Of a stretch of 64,000 nucleotides of DNA, positions 41,860-53,672 are shown one piece after another. Every line of letters starts with the position of its first letter. Within the stretch, counting starts at the first letter, position 1. Position numbers and translations under genes: made by a program. The notes under the pieces are model-generated. The model was not told the origin of the DNA and did not search any database. It worked only from the letters and a program-made list of their open reading frames with translations. The stretch comes from Platerodrilus igneus (lineage: Eukaryota > Arthropoda > Insecta > Coleoptera > Lycidae). The stretch lies in assembly GCA_036346225.1 (NCBI GenBank), contig JARFIW010001104.1, positions 4,242,001 through 4,306,000 on the forward strand, in the 5' to 3' direction.

Positions 41860-42330
41860 TCAGTCCCTGCTCTCCCGAGGTCTTCCCGAACTTACATCAT
41901 CATACCTTTGTAGATACTCCAAAAATGTCTCTCTTTCTACTATGTTCTGTAGAGCAAAGTGTTGCTTAATCTCACTCTCAAAATGTCTCAATAAATATTT
42001 GATGATTTGACGATTCGTCAAAGGTGAATTTAATTGCTTCGCGATGCTATATTTTCTAATCGAATATTGTTCCCGGGATCCTCCAAATTCTCTCTTGTAT
42101 CTTCCTGCAAAAAGATCATCCCTAATCTGATCCTGCCTATGATCGCTCCAATAGTGCTTGAGAAATTTTTCCTCAAAATCTAAATATGACTCAATATCGG
42201 ACCCTACCAAATTATACCAGGCTTCTGCGTTATATTGTAACAAAACCTTTACTACATTTAATTTAGCTTGTTCGACATATAAATTACACACTAATGTCCG
42301 AATATTATTTATGAAAATCTGCGGGTTCAC
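41860..42330 (-). pseudogene. Gypsy gag capsid domain
   Basis: A retrotransposon gag-family capsid piece: FINNIRTLVCNLYVEQAKLN, AEAWYNLVGSDIESYLDFEEKFLKHYW and YKREFGGSREQYSIRK, ending in a helix with FLEYLQRYDDV. Capsid shells package element RNA in the cytoplasm. Upstream coding (~42400-42330) is in another frame (LFASNISVEQQMKFYGD-like, frame-broken), so gag is split. Confidence 0.75.
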
Positions 42331-42498
42331 CCTATGTCTCCATAAAATTTCATTTGTTGTTCTACTGAAATATTACTCGCAAACAACCTTGGGCTCTCCC
42401 CAATAAAGCACTTATATTTTGTTTAATCCATGTCACCTCTCTCTCAACTCTGCCTATCTGGTCTCTACATGACTCACTCACCTCAGTTATTTTTTCAT

Positions 42499-42993
42499 TT
42501 ATCTCCTCTTCACAAAAATTCTAACTTCCGTTTTTAGTTGTCCAATTTCACTTTGAATCCCAACTATACTTCTTTCATTCTTTTCAACTCTCATTTCAAC
42601 CTCCCCCATTTTTACTGTTAAACTACTTTCGAAATCAGGGAATTCCTTCGTTGACTTCTCTATCTTCTCACTTAAGGTTTCTGTCAATTGCTTAAACTTC
42701 CGGTTCCATTCGGCACTCATTTGCTCCAATTTCCGGTTTGATTCCTCCTTCACCCCGCTTAATGTCTCATTCATCTGTTCAAATTTCCGGTTTGATTCCT
42801 CACTCATCCTCTCTAGCATTCTGATGATTATCTCATTTCCTTGCTCTCCCGATTCTGTCCTTGATTGATCCCTACTACCTTCTGCTTCTTCCATTTTTCC
42901 TAATTTTTCAAACAACGCACTATCGTCATTTCCAATTTCTACTCCTTCACTCGTAAGCCACTCCTTTCTCAACATCCGTTCAACACACACCAC
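42499..42993 (-). pseudogene. Gypsy gag N-terminal coiled-coil region
   Basis: 164 codons starting with an ATG at 42993, dominated by repeated heptads: RMSEESNRKFEQMNETLS, EESNRKLEQMSAEWNRKF and TETLSEKIEKSTKE, i.e. an ESNRKxEQM unit repeated about three times. A long coiled coil before the capsid is common in some gypsy gags. It lies just after the primer-binding area. A stop separates it from the capsid piece. Confidence 0.65.
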
Positions 42994-43100
42994 AAAATAA
43001 ATCTAAAACTATAACTAAAATTATTTACACAATTCATCCTTTCCTCTCAAGTCGCCAGTTTTCTGAAATAAAAAAAATATTTTTGTTTATCTGGAATGGA

Positions 43101-43122
43101 GCCCCTCACGTTCGGGTCGCCA
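43101..43122 (-). promoter_or_regulatory. Candidate tRNA primer-binding site of the gypsy element
   Basis: The minus strand reads TGGCGACCCGAACGTGAGG right after the 5' LTR. TGG is the expected complement of a tRNA CCA end. The priming tRNA is not identified. Confidence 0.5.
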
Positions 43123-45251
43123 TAATATTGTGATGTTTACCTGTTGAACTCGTGTCCCACAAATTAGGCGCTATAATAATGTGCGGATAAGCTCTCTAAT
43201 ACGTCTCTGGAATCATGCCCCACTGTTGGGCTAACATAATATTGTGTAGCTGAAGTCGAATCTTTGCCTCGGCGGCTCCTAATAATTCCTCTTCTTCTTA
43301 ATTTCCTAATAATATTGACACCTATCTGTTACATCCAAAATCTTTCTCTCAATATCCTCATGCTGAAACCTAAATTGACATTCACATCAATCACACACTC
43401 AAAAATAATTCAATTGACCAAGTATATCACACTCTATTTACATTAGATCCATAATACATTTTAAAACACCATTCCTTTAGGTACATCCATAAAGTTTAAT
43501 AATTTTATAATAATAATCATGCAAATTGATAACCGTTTAAACACATATATTTTGATTTAAAGTAAGAGGCTGTTCTTCATACCTTACGTCACCCTTTTGG
43601 TTTAAGCATGAGCTCATAATAAAACTCTTCAACTGTGCATATAAATTTCTTGCACTACCAAATATCAATAAGCCCTCTATACCTCTTTACAACATTTGGA
43701 TATCTGTAAATTCATTAATTATTTTCAAAGATCAATTTTCTTTTAAAGTCCGATAAATTTCTGTTCATAAAATATCAAATAATAACTAAACACATCAAAC
43801 TCAAATCCAAATAATCACAAACACTATAAAAAATTCACCATTCAATGTTCTATTCCATCGCCTACCTGTTTCTTATCTTCTAAGTGTGTTCCCCCATCTT
43901 GCTCCTTGAAGATGCTGCCATCTAGTAGATGCCCATTTCATCAACTAACTCCCTGGTCAAATTACCATATCTGCCATGCATACCGCTGTTTACAATTTCC
44001 ACTTCAAAAATTCCAATCTCCAAACTTAACATTTATTATTCAAACATCGCTTTTTTGTATCATCCATACACTTTCAAACTTTAATTTTCGTGCATTCCAA
44101 TACTAAATTTAACAAGTCTTGTACTTACGTACCACTTTAACGTTTTACCACAAAGATGCTTTATTAGCTTCTACATAAAATTTTATTAACTTGCACTAGT
44201 TCACTCGAAAGTAACTATTATTACCAATGCTGAATGAAATTAGAACGAAAAAGAAAGAGCAAAAAAGGGAGCAAAGCTCCTCTCTGCCAGTGATTATATA
44301 AGTAAAGTTCGCCTCCCCCCTGTTTTAAATTGGCACGTACACTTGTATATTCGTTCCTAAAATTCTGGTAAATCTTTTTTAACCGCTTGTTGTTTCAGCG
44401 AAAAACCCTTAACAAACCTCGGATTCTTATGAATCTTCACAACGAACATAACAGTACTCGGTAAATTGCTTCAAACTGTCACTTCGTTGTTAGAATTTAG
44501 CCTTTACGTCTTTATTTGTCAACGCCTCCAACTTGAACAAACATCTCTCATCTCCCTTGTACCTATAGCTTTATCTCACACATACGCTTTCACCAGCTGG
44601 ATCTCTGCCCTTCTTGTACAATTGACACCAATCACCTTGCTTGGCTCCATTCTCCCACTTTTTAACAGATTCGTGTTGGCTTTTAAATATCCTTAAAATT
44701 ATCGATTTTATTTAGGTCTCCCAACTATACTGCCTCCTGAATTGTGTATACGCATCCCTCTTGCACTCATTCTATTCTGTCTTGGTCTTTTGTTGGCTCT
44801 TCACTATACCACCTCCAAGATTGAAATCAATATTTTAACCACAAAACCGCGTCTACATTAATCCCAACGGCAGTTCTTTTCTAATAACCTATTAAAGTTT
44901 GTTTGTTGCCAAGCTGACCGAGAACTATTATCTCCCCTCGTTTTGTTGAAACGTGTCAAATTTTACGTTTGCGAACAGAAATGTTGCTTTAACACCTGTT
45001 CCACGCTTTTAGACTTTTATATAATAACTTTACTACAAATTTAAATACGTTAAAATGATTTTACCCCAATTATTATTTATTCTGCTCCATGTTTATACAA
45101 ACATTATGTTAAATTATCCTTGGCTAAATTACATTGCTCCTACATTACTATGCACTACTTAAGCTAAAAAAGAATTTGTTAAAAATATTCAAACTCCTTA
45201 ATTAAATAAATTTGTCTTCCCTTATTTAAAAACTCTCAATCTATGAGTTCA
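43123..45251 (-). repeat. Gypsy 5' LTR
   Basis: About 2.13 kb. Starts TGAACTCATAG (minus) at 45251 and runs to about 43123. The 3'-most ~65 bases have no partner in the other LTR because that copy is truncated. Divergence between LTRs is by eye several percent, so the insertion is not recent. Confidence 0.82.
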
Positions 45252-45253
45252 CA

Positions 45254-45278
45254 ATGTGTATATATATATATATATATT
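45254..45278. repeat. (TA)n array between gypsy LTR and unit B
   Basis: About 12 TA units. Confidence 0.95.
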
Positions 45279-47353
45279 GTAGTGGTTTTAAAGGGTTAAA
45301 TTTAGGTATAAACAATACAATTTCAAACACCCTGTATAGAGGAAACAACCAGAATTTACGTGCGAAATTTATTTCATTTAGTAAATTTAAAGTAACAAGT
45401 ATTAACAAAATTTTACAAGTAATGATTAAAATTTAGTTAGGTTCGTAAAGAAAATAAATTGTAGAAGCCAATGCAAATTATTAATTAATTTAATTGAGTT
45501 TAGTTGAAAGGGTTATTATGTCTAATACGCATAAGAGCTTGAAAAATCGATAATACCAAGGTGAAACGCTTTAGTAACGAACGAACAGCCGTTGAATATA
45601 AAATACCTTGAAACGTAAACTCCAAGAAATGTTGTTTTAAAACGTTTGTTAATTGAACACTTGCATGTTTTTGAAATGTCATGTTCCCCTTATTTGTGTA
45701 GATAAAAAACAGTATTCGATGTATATCGGGTAAACGGTCGGACGGTTCGCATAAATGCTAACTAAAAGTTTCCTTAAAGCGCAGAAGGGATGGACAATCA
45801 ATGAAATGCTTCGGAATGGGACAGGCATAATAGCAGTTCAATTCAAAACGCACGTATTCAGTCCACATGGGTTAGATAGAACGCGGACAGTAATATCGAT
45901 TTTCTATTACGCAAACAAGGTTAGAAGGAAACATAGAATATGCATAAGAGAGGAATAGCGTTAATACAGGCGGGGTTTCAAGAAGTCACTGAATACCTCA
46001 TTGGTCTATATAATTAGTAGTACAACAGACAAACACGGGAATATTGAATACGGGTTTTTCGGAAAAGATCATAACGACGATTTAAATTTCGAAGATTTCG
46101 AAAACGGTTGAACTAAAGTTTTAAGAAGTATTATTTTAAATGAGGTAGTTTGCGTGAAGAGTGGCCGAGAGGTGGCATTTCGAATTGTATAAATACTTTA
46201 AGAAAATTAATAGGGCCCTCTTAGTATTTTCATCGCTTCAGACTACGTACAGAAAGTTACCACGAGCTTGTAAGTATATAAAATATTTTAAATTAAATAG
46301 TACAGTGTTGGCCTCATAATTTGAACGCGGATAGTGACGAGTCTAAATTTTATTGAGGTGCAACATATATTTTTAACAAGCTCGTGAAGTGACGTAATGT
46401 AACGTAAATTAAATTAAGTAAATATAAAAGAAGTGTAATATACGTGGATTTGGATTTGGATGCATTGTGAATGCAGAGCAGGCAGCACAACTTAGAGGGT
46501 GTTCATCTACAAATAGCTGGCAGCGGCGAGCAAAGCAGAACCACGAAACCGAGGGTGCAGGAACTTAACCATATCGGAGTAGGGATCTTCGAGAAATTCT
46601 AGGTAACGCTTTAGAATTTGCTGTTTTTGATAAACTATGAAGGTTATTGTGATGTGTGAGAGTAAACTATGAAGATATTTTGCGTATTCAAAATAATACG
46701 TATAACTAACTCTTAGTATGGTATTTAAATATAAATCTAAAGGTGTATATAAAGCTTATTAACGTTCCTCAGGAATTAAATTTTTTTTTATTGTTAAGAG
46801 TACATGTTTTTTTTTGTGTTTGTAATAAGAGTGTGCAAAGTGAAAGGCATACATTAATCATAATAAACTGGGTTATCATGAGCTCACCATACTCCAGAGT
46901 GTTCTAATTAAAATTAATTATAAATAAAGAAATAAAAATAAGGTATTATTCAGGGCCTATTTACTCAGGTTAGTTTCAATGTGTTTGATATTTCTAGTTA
47001 AAATTCTGGATTTACAAAAATAGAATTTATTGAGGTGTAACTTGACCACCGAAATGTAAATAATCTTGAAGTTTTATTTGTAAATACTGGTAAATAAATA
47101 GTGTATGATTGTTGTATTATTTTGTGGTTTTATTAAGAGTGTGCGTGAACGATAAAGAGAATGATAGTGTATATACGTATCCAAGAGGAGGCCCAACCGA
47201 GCTAGCCAGGGAGCTGTTGAAGAAAGCAATTCAACCGAGGAAGTAGGAATCTGGGTAAGAAATTATTTTTTTGAAAAATTGTTCCACTGTGTGAAATTTA
47301 TGACGATTTTTCGGTAAATTAATAAAATTTTTGAATATTTTGTTACCGAGGTT

Positions 47354-47359
<6 letters not shown>
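45279..47359 (+). repeat. Unit B, copy 1 (~2.1 kb, tandem)
   Basis: Starts TGTAGTGGTTTTAAAGGGTT and contains CACCCTGTATAGAG near 45325, AATTAATAGGGCCCTCTTA at ~46206, CGAGCTTGTAAGTAT at ~46263 and GAGCTCACCATACTCCAG at ~46878. The same order recurs in 47395-49377. A short frame near 47140-47248 reads CVNDKENDS...TELARELLKKA and stops shortly before CTGGGTAAGAA. No transposase or pol. Could be an LTR or other non-autonomous element. Confidence 0.75.

Positions 47360-47394
<35 letters not shown>
47360..47394. repeat. (TA)n array between unit B copies
   Basis: About 17 TA units separating the two direct copies. Confidence 0.95.
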
Positions 47395-47397
<3 letters not shown>

Positions 47398-49375
47398 GTA
47401 GTGGGTTTAAAGGGTTAAATTTTGGGGTCAACAATGCAATTTCCTAACACCCTGTATAGAGAAAGGAACCATTTATACACGCGCAAAATTAATTTCATTT
47501 ATTTAATTTAAATTAACAAGTATTGACATAATTTTATAATTAGGGATTAAAAGGTAATAGATTCATAAAGGAAATCAGTTTATAAGCCAATGGCAATTAG
47601 TAATTAATTAAATGTAGTTTAATTTAACGGGTAACAACGTTAGAAAACGCATCAGAGCATGTAAAATCAATAAATCCAAGGCGAAAAGCTTTCGGTGTAA
47701 CAAACAAATATATCGGTTGGGTTGAATACCATGCATGTTTTGAAAAGTTACCTTCGTCGAATTTATATGCATAACAGCGGGTTTCATAAAATATTGTTCA
47801 ACCGACAGTTGCTTCGCATAAAAACTAACAAAAGTTTCTTAAAGAGCGAAAGGGATGCTCGATCAATAATACGCTACAGATAAAGATGGGAGAAGAGCAA
47901 TCGTTTTCATAAAGCACGTACTCAATCCACGTGGACGCTGTCAGCAATATCGATTTTCTACCACTCAAGTAAGGATCGAGCGCAACATCCAATATGCATA
48001 AGACGGAGATACAATATTACGGTATGATTGGTCAAAATAGTTAGTTCTAGAACAGAGGAACACGTGACAAGTGGATGTGATAGTGTGTATGATATAACGT
48101 ATTGACGAGGAATATTTCTAGAAGTTTAAAGACGGTTACACAAAATTTGGGGAAATGTTATTTTACAATTAGGTATTTCGCGTAAAGTGTGACCAAAAGG
48201 GGGCCTAGCTTTATGATACAGATACTCTAAGAAAATTAATAGGGCTCTCTTTAATTTTACATCGCATAACGACGTACAAAAATCAACTGACGAGGCTTGT
48301 AAGTATTAAAAATTTGTAAAGTTTAGTAGTACAGTATTAGATTGTTTTTGACCTTATACTTAGAAACGCGAATAGTGTCGAGTTTATTTAAATTTAACTG
48401 AGGTTCAACGAATACTTTAACAAGCTCGTAAATTAATAATGCGATAATAAACAAGTGTAATATATATGGATTTGGATATTGAATGGGTAGCACGAAGCAG
48501 CTTAGAGTGTGTTCATCTTTAAACATCTGACAGAGCCGCGCGCTTAACCACTAAGCCAAGGGGTTTAGGAACATAATACATCGTTAACGGAGATGGAATC
48601 TTCAAGTTTTTCCAGGTAACGCATTTGAATTTGCTGTTTTTTTTTATAAACTGTTGAAATTATTTGTGATGTGGGAGAGTGAACTTTGATAGTTGTTTTG
48701 ATTTATTTTACGTATTGAAAAGGATACGTATAGCTGACTATTAATATAGTATTTTGAATAAAAAAAAAGGTGTACGTAAAGCTTATTGAATTGCTTGATG
48801 AATTTAAATTTAATTGTGAAGAGTACATGGGTTTTTTTTAAAGTTTGTAGTAATAGTATGCAAAGTGGAAAGCATACATTAATAAACTGGTTATTATGAG
48901 CTCACCATACTCCAGCGTGTAGTAATAAATGAAGATAAGGTATTATTTGGGGCCCATTTACTCCTGTTGCATTAAATGTGTTAGAAGTTTTCATTTTAAA
49001 AACAAGGACTTTACAAAGATAGCATTTATTGAGGTGTAACTTGAGCACCGAACTGTAAATAACTTTGAATTATTATTTGTAAATAGTGGTTAATAAATAT
49101 TGTATGATTGTTGTATTATTTTGTGATTCTATTGAATGGTGTGTGAACGGTAAAGAGAATGAGAGTAAATTTAGGTATACGAGAAGAAGCACATCTGAGC
49201 TAGCCAGGGAAGCTGCTGAAAAAATTAATTTGATAGAGCAGAAAGCGGGTAAGAAAAATTTTGTGAATTTTTATATTTGTGAAATTTTTTTTGAACTGGC
49301 GAGGTACCAGAGCATGAGCTCGAATGTTTTTTAGAAAGTACCTGTTCCGGTGAGCAAAAAGGCAGTTCCACGGCA

Positions 49376-49377
<2 letters not shown>
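47395..49377 (+). repeat. Unit B, copy 2 (~2.0 kb, tandem)
   Basis: Direct copy of 45279-47359: TGTAGTGGGTTTAAAGGGTT, CACCCTGTATAGAGA, AATTAATAGGGCTCTCTTT, CATACTCCAGCGTG. The short frame at ~49140-49258 is open here and reads NGKENESKFRYTRRSTSELA then REAAEKINLIEQKAGKK, again with GGTAAGAA at 49248-49255. A tRNA A-box-like stretch lies on the minus strand at 48536-48562. Confidence 0.75.

Positions 49378-49424
<47 letters not shown>
49378..49424. repeat. (TA)n array at right edge of unit B
   Basis: About 23 TA units. Confidence 0.95.
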
Positions 49425-49426
<2 letters not shown>

Positions 49427-49913
49427 AACCTGTGATACTTCGTGGTTGTGAACATTCGATAGACTTTTAATCTGTAATTTGATTTCACATTTCGATGCGC
49501 GCACACTGATGTGAGCATTACATCCATTTCTGTAAGTACTGGAAAATAAAATATAAAGATACACAATATTGTTTACTATTCCTACACTGAACTAATTTAA
49601 TTTTATTATTATACACATCGATTCCCCCGCTGATCTTTGGGAGACCTGTACATGAACTTACTTGGAATTTCGTTTTTCTTTTGAATTTTCCTTAAGTTCA
49701 TTAGCTTCCTTAATATATGTATATTTTAATTGATAATACTTAAAAACTATCTGTAAAGTCCTTTAAGTTTTATTCTTTGTTGTTGCAATTGTTCTTGCTT
49801 CTCTTTTGCAGAACCATCTTCAACGTTGCAAACGTAATCGATGTAACACTAAACTATTTAGGCACAATTTTTTGCATCTCTCCGACGACAACATAGTTCA
49901 TCAAAACTAATTA
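49425..49913. other. Intergenic, nothing recognised
   Basis: No motif or repeat seen. Ends at TTA before the Tigger-type terminus. Confidence 0.4.
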
Positions 49914-50780
49914 CCGTATTTTACGGACTATAAGACGCACCTCAAATTTATAAAATGATTTTAGGAAACTATATTTTAATGTTACTTTCGAATCAGAATT
50001 TTTATTTATTGTTAACCTAACTCGTACTAGCAATATTCAGTTCATCATCACTCTCGGTACCGTCACTCGTCTTTTTAATGTATCGTTCGTATTACTTTCA
50101 CTTGAACTATTGTTGTCATTCCTTTCAAAAACTGCATCATCTTCAGTACCATCTATAGACACAAAGTTCTGAAATTGTTGGTCATTTTATACGTCCTGTT
50201 GGGGTGACATCAAGATTTGGCTTTGCCATACATTTATTCCACTCTTTTCACAAAAATTTTAAATGGTTTAGTGATAGAGACTTCAAAGGGTTGTAATTGT
50301 GTGAGGCCTCCAGGAGTGACTGTTATTTATATATTCATTCCTTTTAGAAGCTTTTTGGTTGATTCTTTTGAGTGCGCTCTGAATTGATCCCACACTATCT
50401 TCGCAGGCTTTTTAAACAATGCACCTGGACGTTTTGCCCATATCTTTGCTATCCATATTCCTGTCTCATCCATCCAGCCTTTTTCTTGAACTAGGAATTT
50501 CAATTTTTGAAGATTACCATGGGCGGTAGTTTTCTTCTGTCAGCGCAACAAGCTAAAACTACAGTGTTGTGAGTTTTTTCGTGACTTGTTGTTTTGTTCA
50601 CTATTGATTTGGTACCTTTTGAATATACAGTCCAATTTGAAGGAACATAAAAAATTAGAAGAACCTCTTTCATATTCGCAATTCGGTTATTTAATGTTAC
50701 CTTCGGACCAGGAGACTCGCCCAAAATTTGAGTCCATTTTTCTATGTAAAAAGGTGCGTCTTAAAGTCCGAAAAATGCGT
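49914..50780 (-). mobile_element. Deleted Tigger/pogo-type transposon
   Basis: Inverted termini: left CCGTATTTTACGGACTATAA followed by GACGCACC; right, in inverse, ACGCATTTTTCGGACTTTAA followed by GACGCACC. TA dinucleotides lie outside both ends, matching TA target preference. The 867 bp body contains only the middle of a pogo transposase (50724 to ~49960). Confidence 0.82.
49960..50724 (-). pseudogene. Tigger/pogo transposase fragment
   Basis: Minus-strand coding reads SNWTVYSKGTKSIVNKTTSH, then EKTHNTVVLACCADRRKLPP and MVIFKN, the start of the DDE core after the first Asp. After a stop come GWMDETGIWIAKIWAKRPGAL, WDQFRAH (second catalytic Asp), VTPGGLTQLQPFEVSITKPF, where the position usually Asp in the third block reads Glu, and a tail SIDGTEDDAVFERND. 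The DNA-binding N-terminus is missing. At least three stops and frame changes. It cannot act but could be moved in trans through its termini. Confidence 0.82.
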
Positions 50781-51952
50781 TAGATACTTTTTTACGTAAA
50801 AAATTAAAGTAGTGATTTTTCTATTAATATGAGTGGAAAATATCAAAAAGTAAAATTCAGATGCTTTGGAATAAATTTCAAAGGTGTAAAAATGTATAAT
50901 GATCATCAAATTGGCTAACTGCATTATTTCCTATATATGGTAATGACATTGAACGATTGCTTCCTGTACGTATATTGCATAAAAACTCAAGAAGTGATGA
51001 CCTAGAAGGCGAGAGAATTTTATACTCTGCATTGCCACATGAAGAAAAAATATATATGCACATTCTTAGATGTGAATGTCGTTGTACTCTTTAGTTTGTT
51101 TTTAACTGGCAATTTGTCTAAATCCATTTTATGACAGACTTTATTTTGTTTTCTTTGGTTTACAAGTAAATTGCCAATCCTAGAACTGATACGATGATTA
51201 AATATATAGTATTCAATTATGATAATTATTTGGGTACCAAAAAATACAAACTAATAAACATATTAATTAACTGGTCAAGTCATCTAAACCCACATAATCA
51301 CTAAATTGCATAGTTCACTTCCACCTAACGGTGACGAATAAAATCCTGGATATTCCATTCACTATTTTTCCAGTTATACTGAAACAGCTTTATCAAACAT
51401 GCGTTTTACTACTTGATATGAGCTTTAAGGACACTATAAAGGATGTTGATCTTATGGTGTTGCCATCAGTTCTATTGAAACAAGTTCAAGAACAACATCT
51501 GGGCTGCACGCACAGGAAAAAAGGACCAGTTTAGCTATAATGGTATTCACTGCAAACATTAAATGGGTGAGTTACTGTTAATTTATTTATTTTAATATCA
51601 TATGAGTAATTGATTGTTCCTAGAGGTCAAAATAGGTGCGTACACTGACTTGTTTATGAGAGTTGAGACTTCAATTAATACTGTTTAATTCTTAACTATC
51701 GTTCGTGGTAAACAAATTAAAACAATTTTAACCATTAAAATTATAGTATTTTGAAGTACAATTTGTTTTTTTTATCAAGAAAAAACAGTAATGTCTTAAA
51801 CAGAAAAATAATTTTATATTAAATTATAATCCGGAAATAGATATTAAATTAGATTATAATTAATTCCATACATTGGTAATCAAACGTATTTTTTAAAATA
51901 ATAATGAGTGGAAATTACAATCAGCATTTCGCCTAGGTGGCGCCTTACTAAA

Positions 51953-51955
<3 letters not shown>
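50781..51955. other. Intergenic, no recognisable feature
   Basis: AT-rich with chance ORFs of up to 67 codons (e.g. 51331-51534). No motif seen. Confidence 0.4.

Positions 51956-52033
<78 letters not shown>
51956..52033. repeat. Long (TA)n array at left edge of PLE-3
   Basis: About 38 TA units, the longest dinucleotide array in the window. Confidence 0.95.
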
Positions 52034-52035
<2 letters not shown>

Positions 52036-52129
52036 GTTAATATTGACTGTAAAACATATAACTTTGGAATATGTTGATATTGGGGATTCAGTCTATATTT
52101 ATTAGGAATTATAGCTTCTTTTTTTCTAT

Positions 52130-52167
52130 TCGAGCTTTCGAAAATTTATTATTTTCTTTGTCAGGAA
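52130..52167 (-). ncRNA. Hammerhead-like motif, PLE-3 left terminus
   Basis: Minus strand: CCTGACAAA, a GAAAAT/ATTTTC hairpin with a five-base loop, then GAAAGCTCGAAT. An identical plus-strand copy is at 53524-53562. The GAAA after the stem and CUGA before it match the hammerhead core layout better than in PLE-1. Confidence 0.42.
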
Positions 52168-52445
52168 AACTAAAGGTACATGATATGAATATTAACAATT
52201 AATATTAAGGTTACTTACGAATAATGAACCTTTAACAATTTAGAATATGGTATAGCATCTAAAAGTTTTATGTGAGATTATGTATAAAATAAACTAGGTA
52301 ACAATTATATATTACAAATATTTAACAGTTACGATCCATCAATCCAATTCACAATAGAAAAGAAACAAACTGTTCAGTCCCCTTTTTAGACATGAAAATA
52401 ATAAGAAAAGATAACACTTTAATAACATAACGGTATAATAAACCA

Positions 52446-53096
52446 ATGTCATCTGGCAGAAATTTAAACTACTATTATTTCCATCCTATGCATATTAAAA
52501 TAAATATAATCCTAGGCTTAAAGAAAAAAATAGAATCTGTGACACACCATACTTTAAAACATAAAAACATACTTATACTTAAAGATCTACTATTAAAAAA
52601 CTTATACCCTAAAACCCTAGTCAATAAACTTCTTTTCAATACTTCCAAAATAATTAAAAAAACTACACCCAATACTATAGACAATACCGACCAAAAGATT
52701 AATAATAGTTCAATAACCTTTATCTCACTACCTTACATAGAAAAACTTACTACGAAATTCAAACATCTCTTCAAAAACAACAACAATGTTAAATTTTCAA
52801 TAAAACCCATATTAACACTGAACAAAAATTTATACACAAACTTAAAAGATCCTACTACAAAATTACAAAAATCGGGAATAGTTTATTGCATACCGTGTCA
52901 AAAGTGTGATGGCAAATATATAGGTCACACATCTACTTGGCTCTCTACAAGACTAACCGCTCATAAAAGTAATTGTAGAAATAATAACAAAACATGCGCA
53001 CTAGCTTCCCATGCTATTGAAACTGGTCACAAAATCAATTATAATGACACTAAAATAATCTTCAATGAGAATAATTATAAAAAAAGAATATTCTAA
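52446..53096 (+). pseudogene. PLE-3 GIY-YIG endonuclease region (C-terminal fragment)
   Basis: 216 codons. RT-tail sequence (LNYYYFHPMHIKINIILGLK) leads into LLLKNLYPKTLVNKLLF, LPYIEKLTTKFKHLF, and a GIY-YIG domain GIVYCIPCQKCDGKYIGHTS, LSTRLTAHKSN, CALASHAIETGHKINY. CxxC and the H-x-K-S motif are present. Preceding bases 52320-52440 carry broken RT coding (QFTIEKKQTVQSPF). No catalytic RT core remains. Confidence 0.85.
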
Positions 53097-53628
53097 GAAA
53101 TGGTTGCCATTTCCTTAACAAACACAGCTTTAAACAAAAAAAAACTGATACACAAAATCTCAACAACATTTATTCACATCTATTAACCGTCATTCAAAAA
53201 TCTAAAAAACATAAAAATCGATTTAACACTTAACATCAACTTAACATAATTTATAAAATCTTTTGATACTTGTACTCAGATACCTAACTTGAACTGTACA
53301 CAATTAATTTTAGTATAATCTAGGATACACTTACACACATATGTTATATTTCAAAATCCTGTCAAATTAATTTTTAATCTAATAATTGTTACCTAGTTTA
53401 TTTTATACATAATCTCACATAAAACTTTTAGATGCTATACCATATTCTAAATTGTTAAAGCTTCATTATTCGTAAGTAACCTTAATATTAATTGCTAGCA
53501 TTCATATTATGTACCTTTAGTTTTCCTGACAAAGAAAATAATAAATTTTCGAAAGCTCGAATAGAAAAAAAGAAGTTATAATTCCTAATAAATATAGACT
53601 GAATCCCCAATATCCACATATTCCAAAG

Positions 53629-53630
<2 letters not shown>

Positions 53631-53668
<38 letters not shown>
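53631..53668. repeat. (TA)n array between PLE-3 and mariner
   Basis: About 18 TA units. The mariner terminus starts directly after it. Confidence 0.95.

Positions 53669-53669
<1 letters not shown>

Positions 53670-53672
<3 letters not shown>

Larger units (their letters stand above)
37915..45251 (-). mobile_element. Gypsy-type LTR retrotransposon with ~2.1 kb LTRs and internal deletion
   Basis: Two long direct repeats flank a 3.1 kb interior read on the minus strand: gag coiled coil, gag capsid, protease, start of RT, then a deletion joining RT to the 3' tail. The left (3') LTR lacks its last ~80 bp where it meets the short (TA)n and unit A copy 3. No target duplication can be set for that reason. 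Confidence 0.88.
52034..53630 (+). mobile_element. PLE-3: 5'-truncated Penelope-like element with inverted terminal repeats
   Basis: Left terminus 52034-52310 and right terminus ~53385-53630 are inverse copies (AACTTTGGAATATG; ATTCAGTCTATATTTATTAG; TTTATGTGAGATTATGTATA). Between them is the C-terminal coding end only. (TA)n lies on both outer sides. Inverted ~250 bp ends around a 3' coding fragment are a known PLE outcome. Confidence 0.85.
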
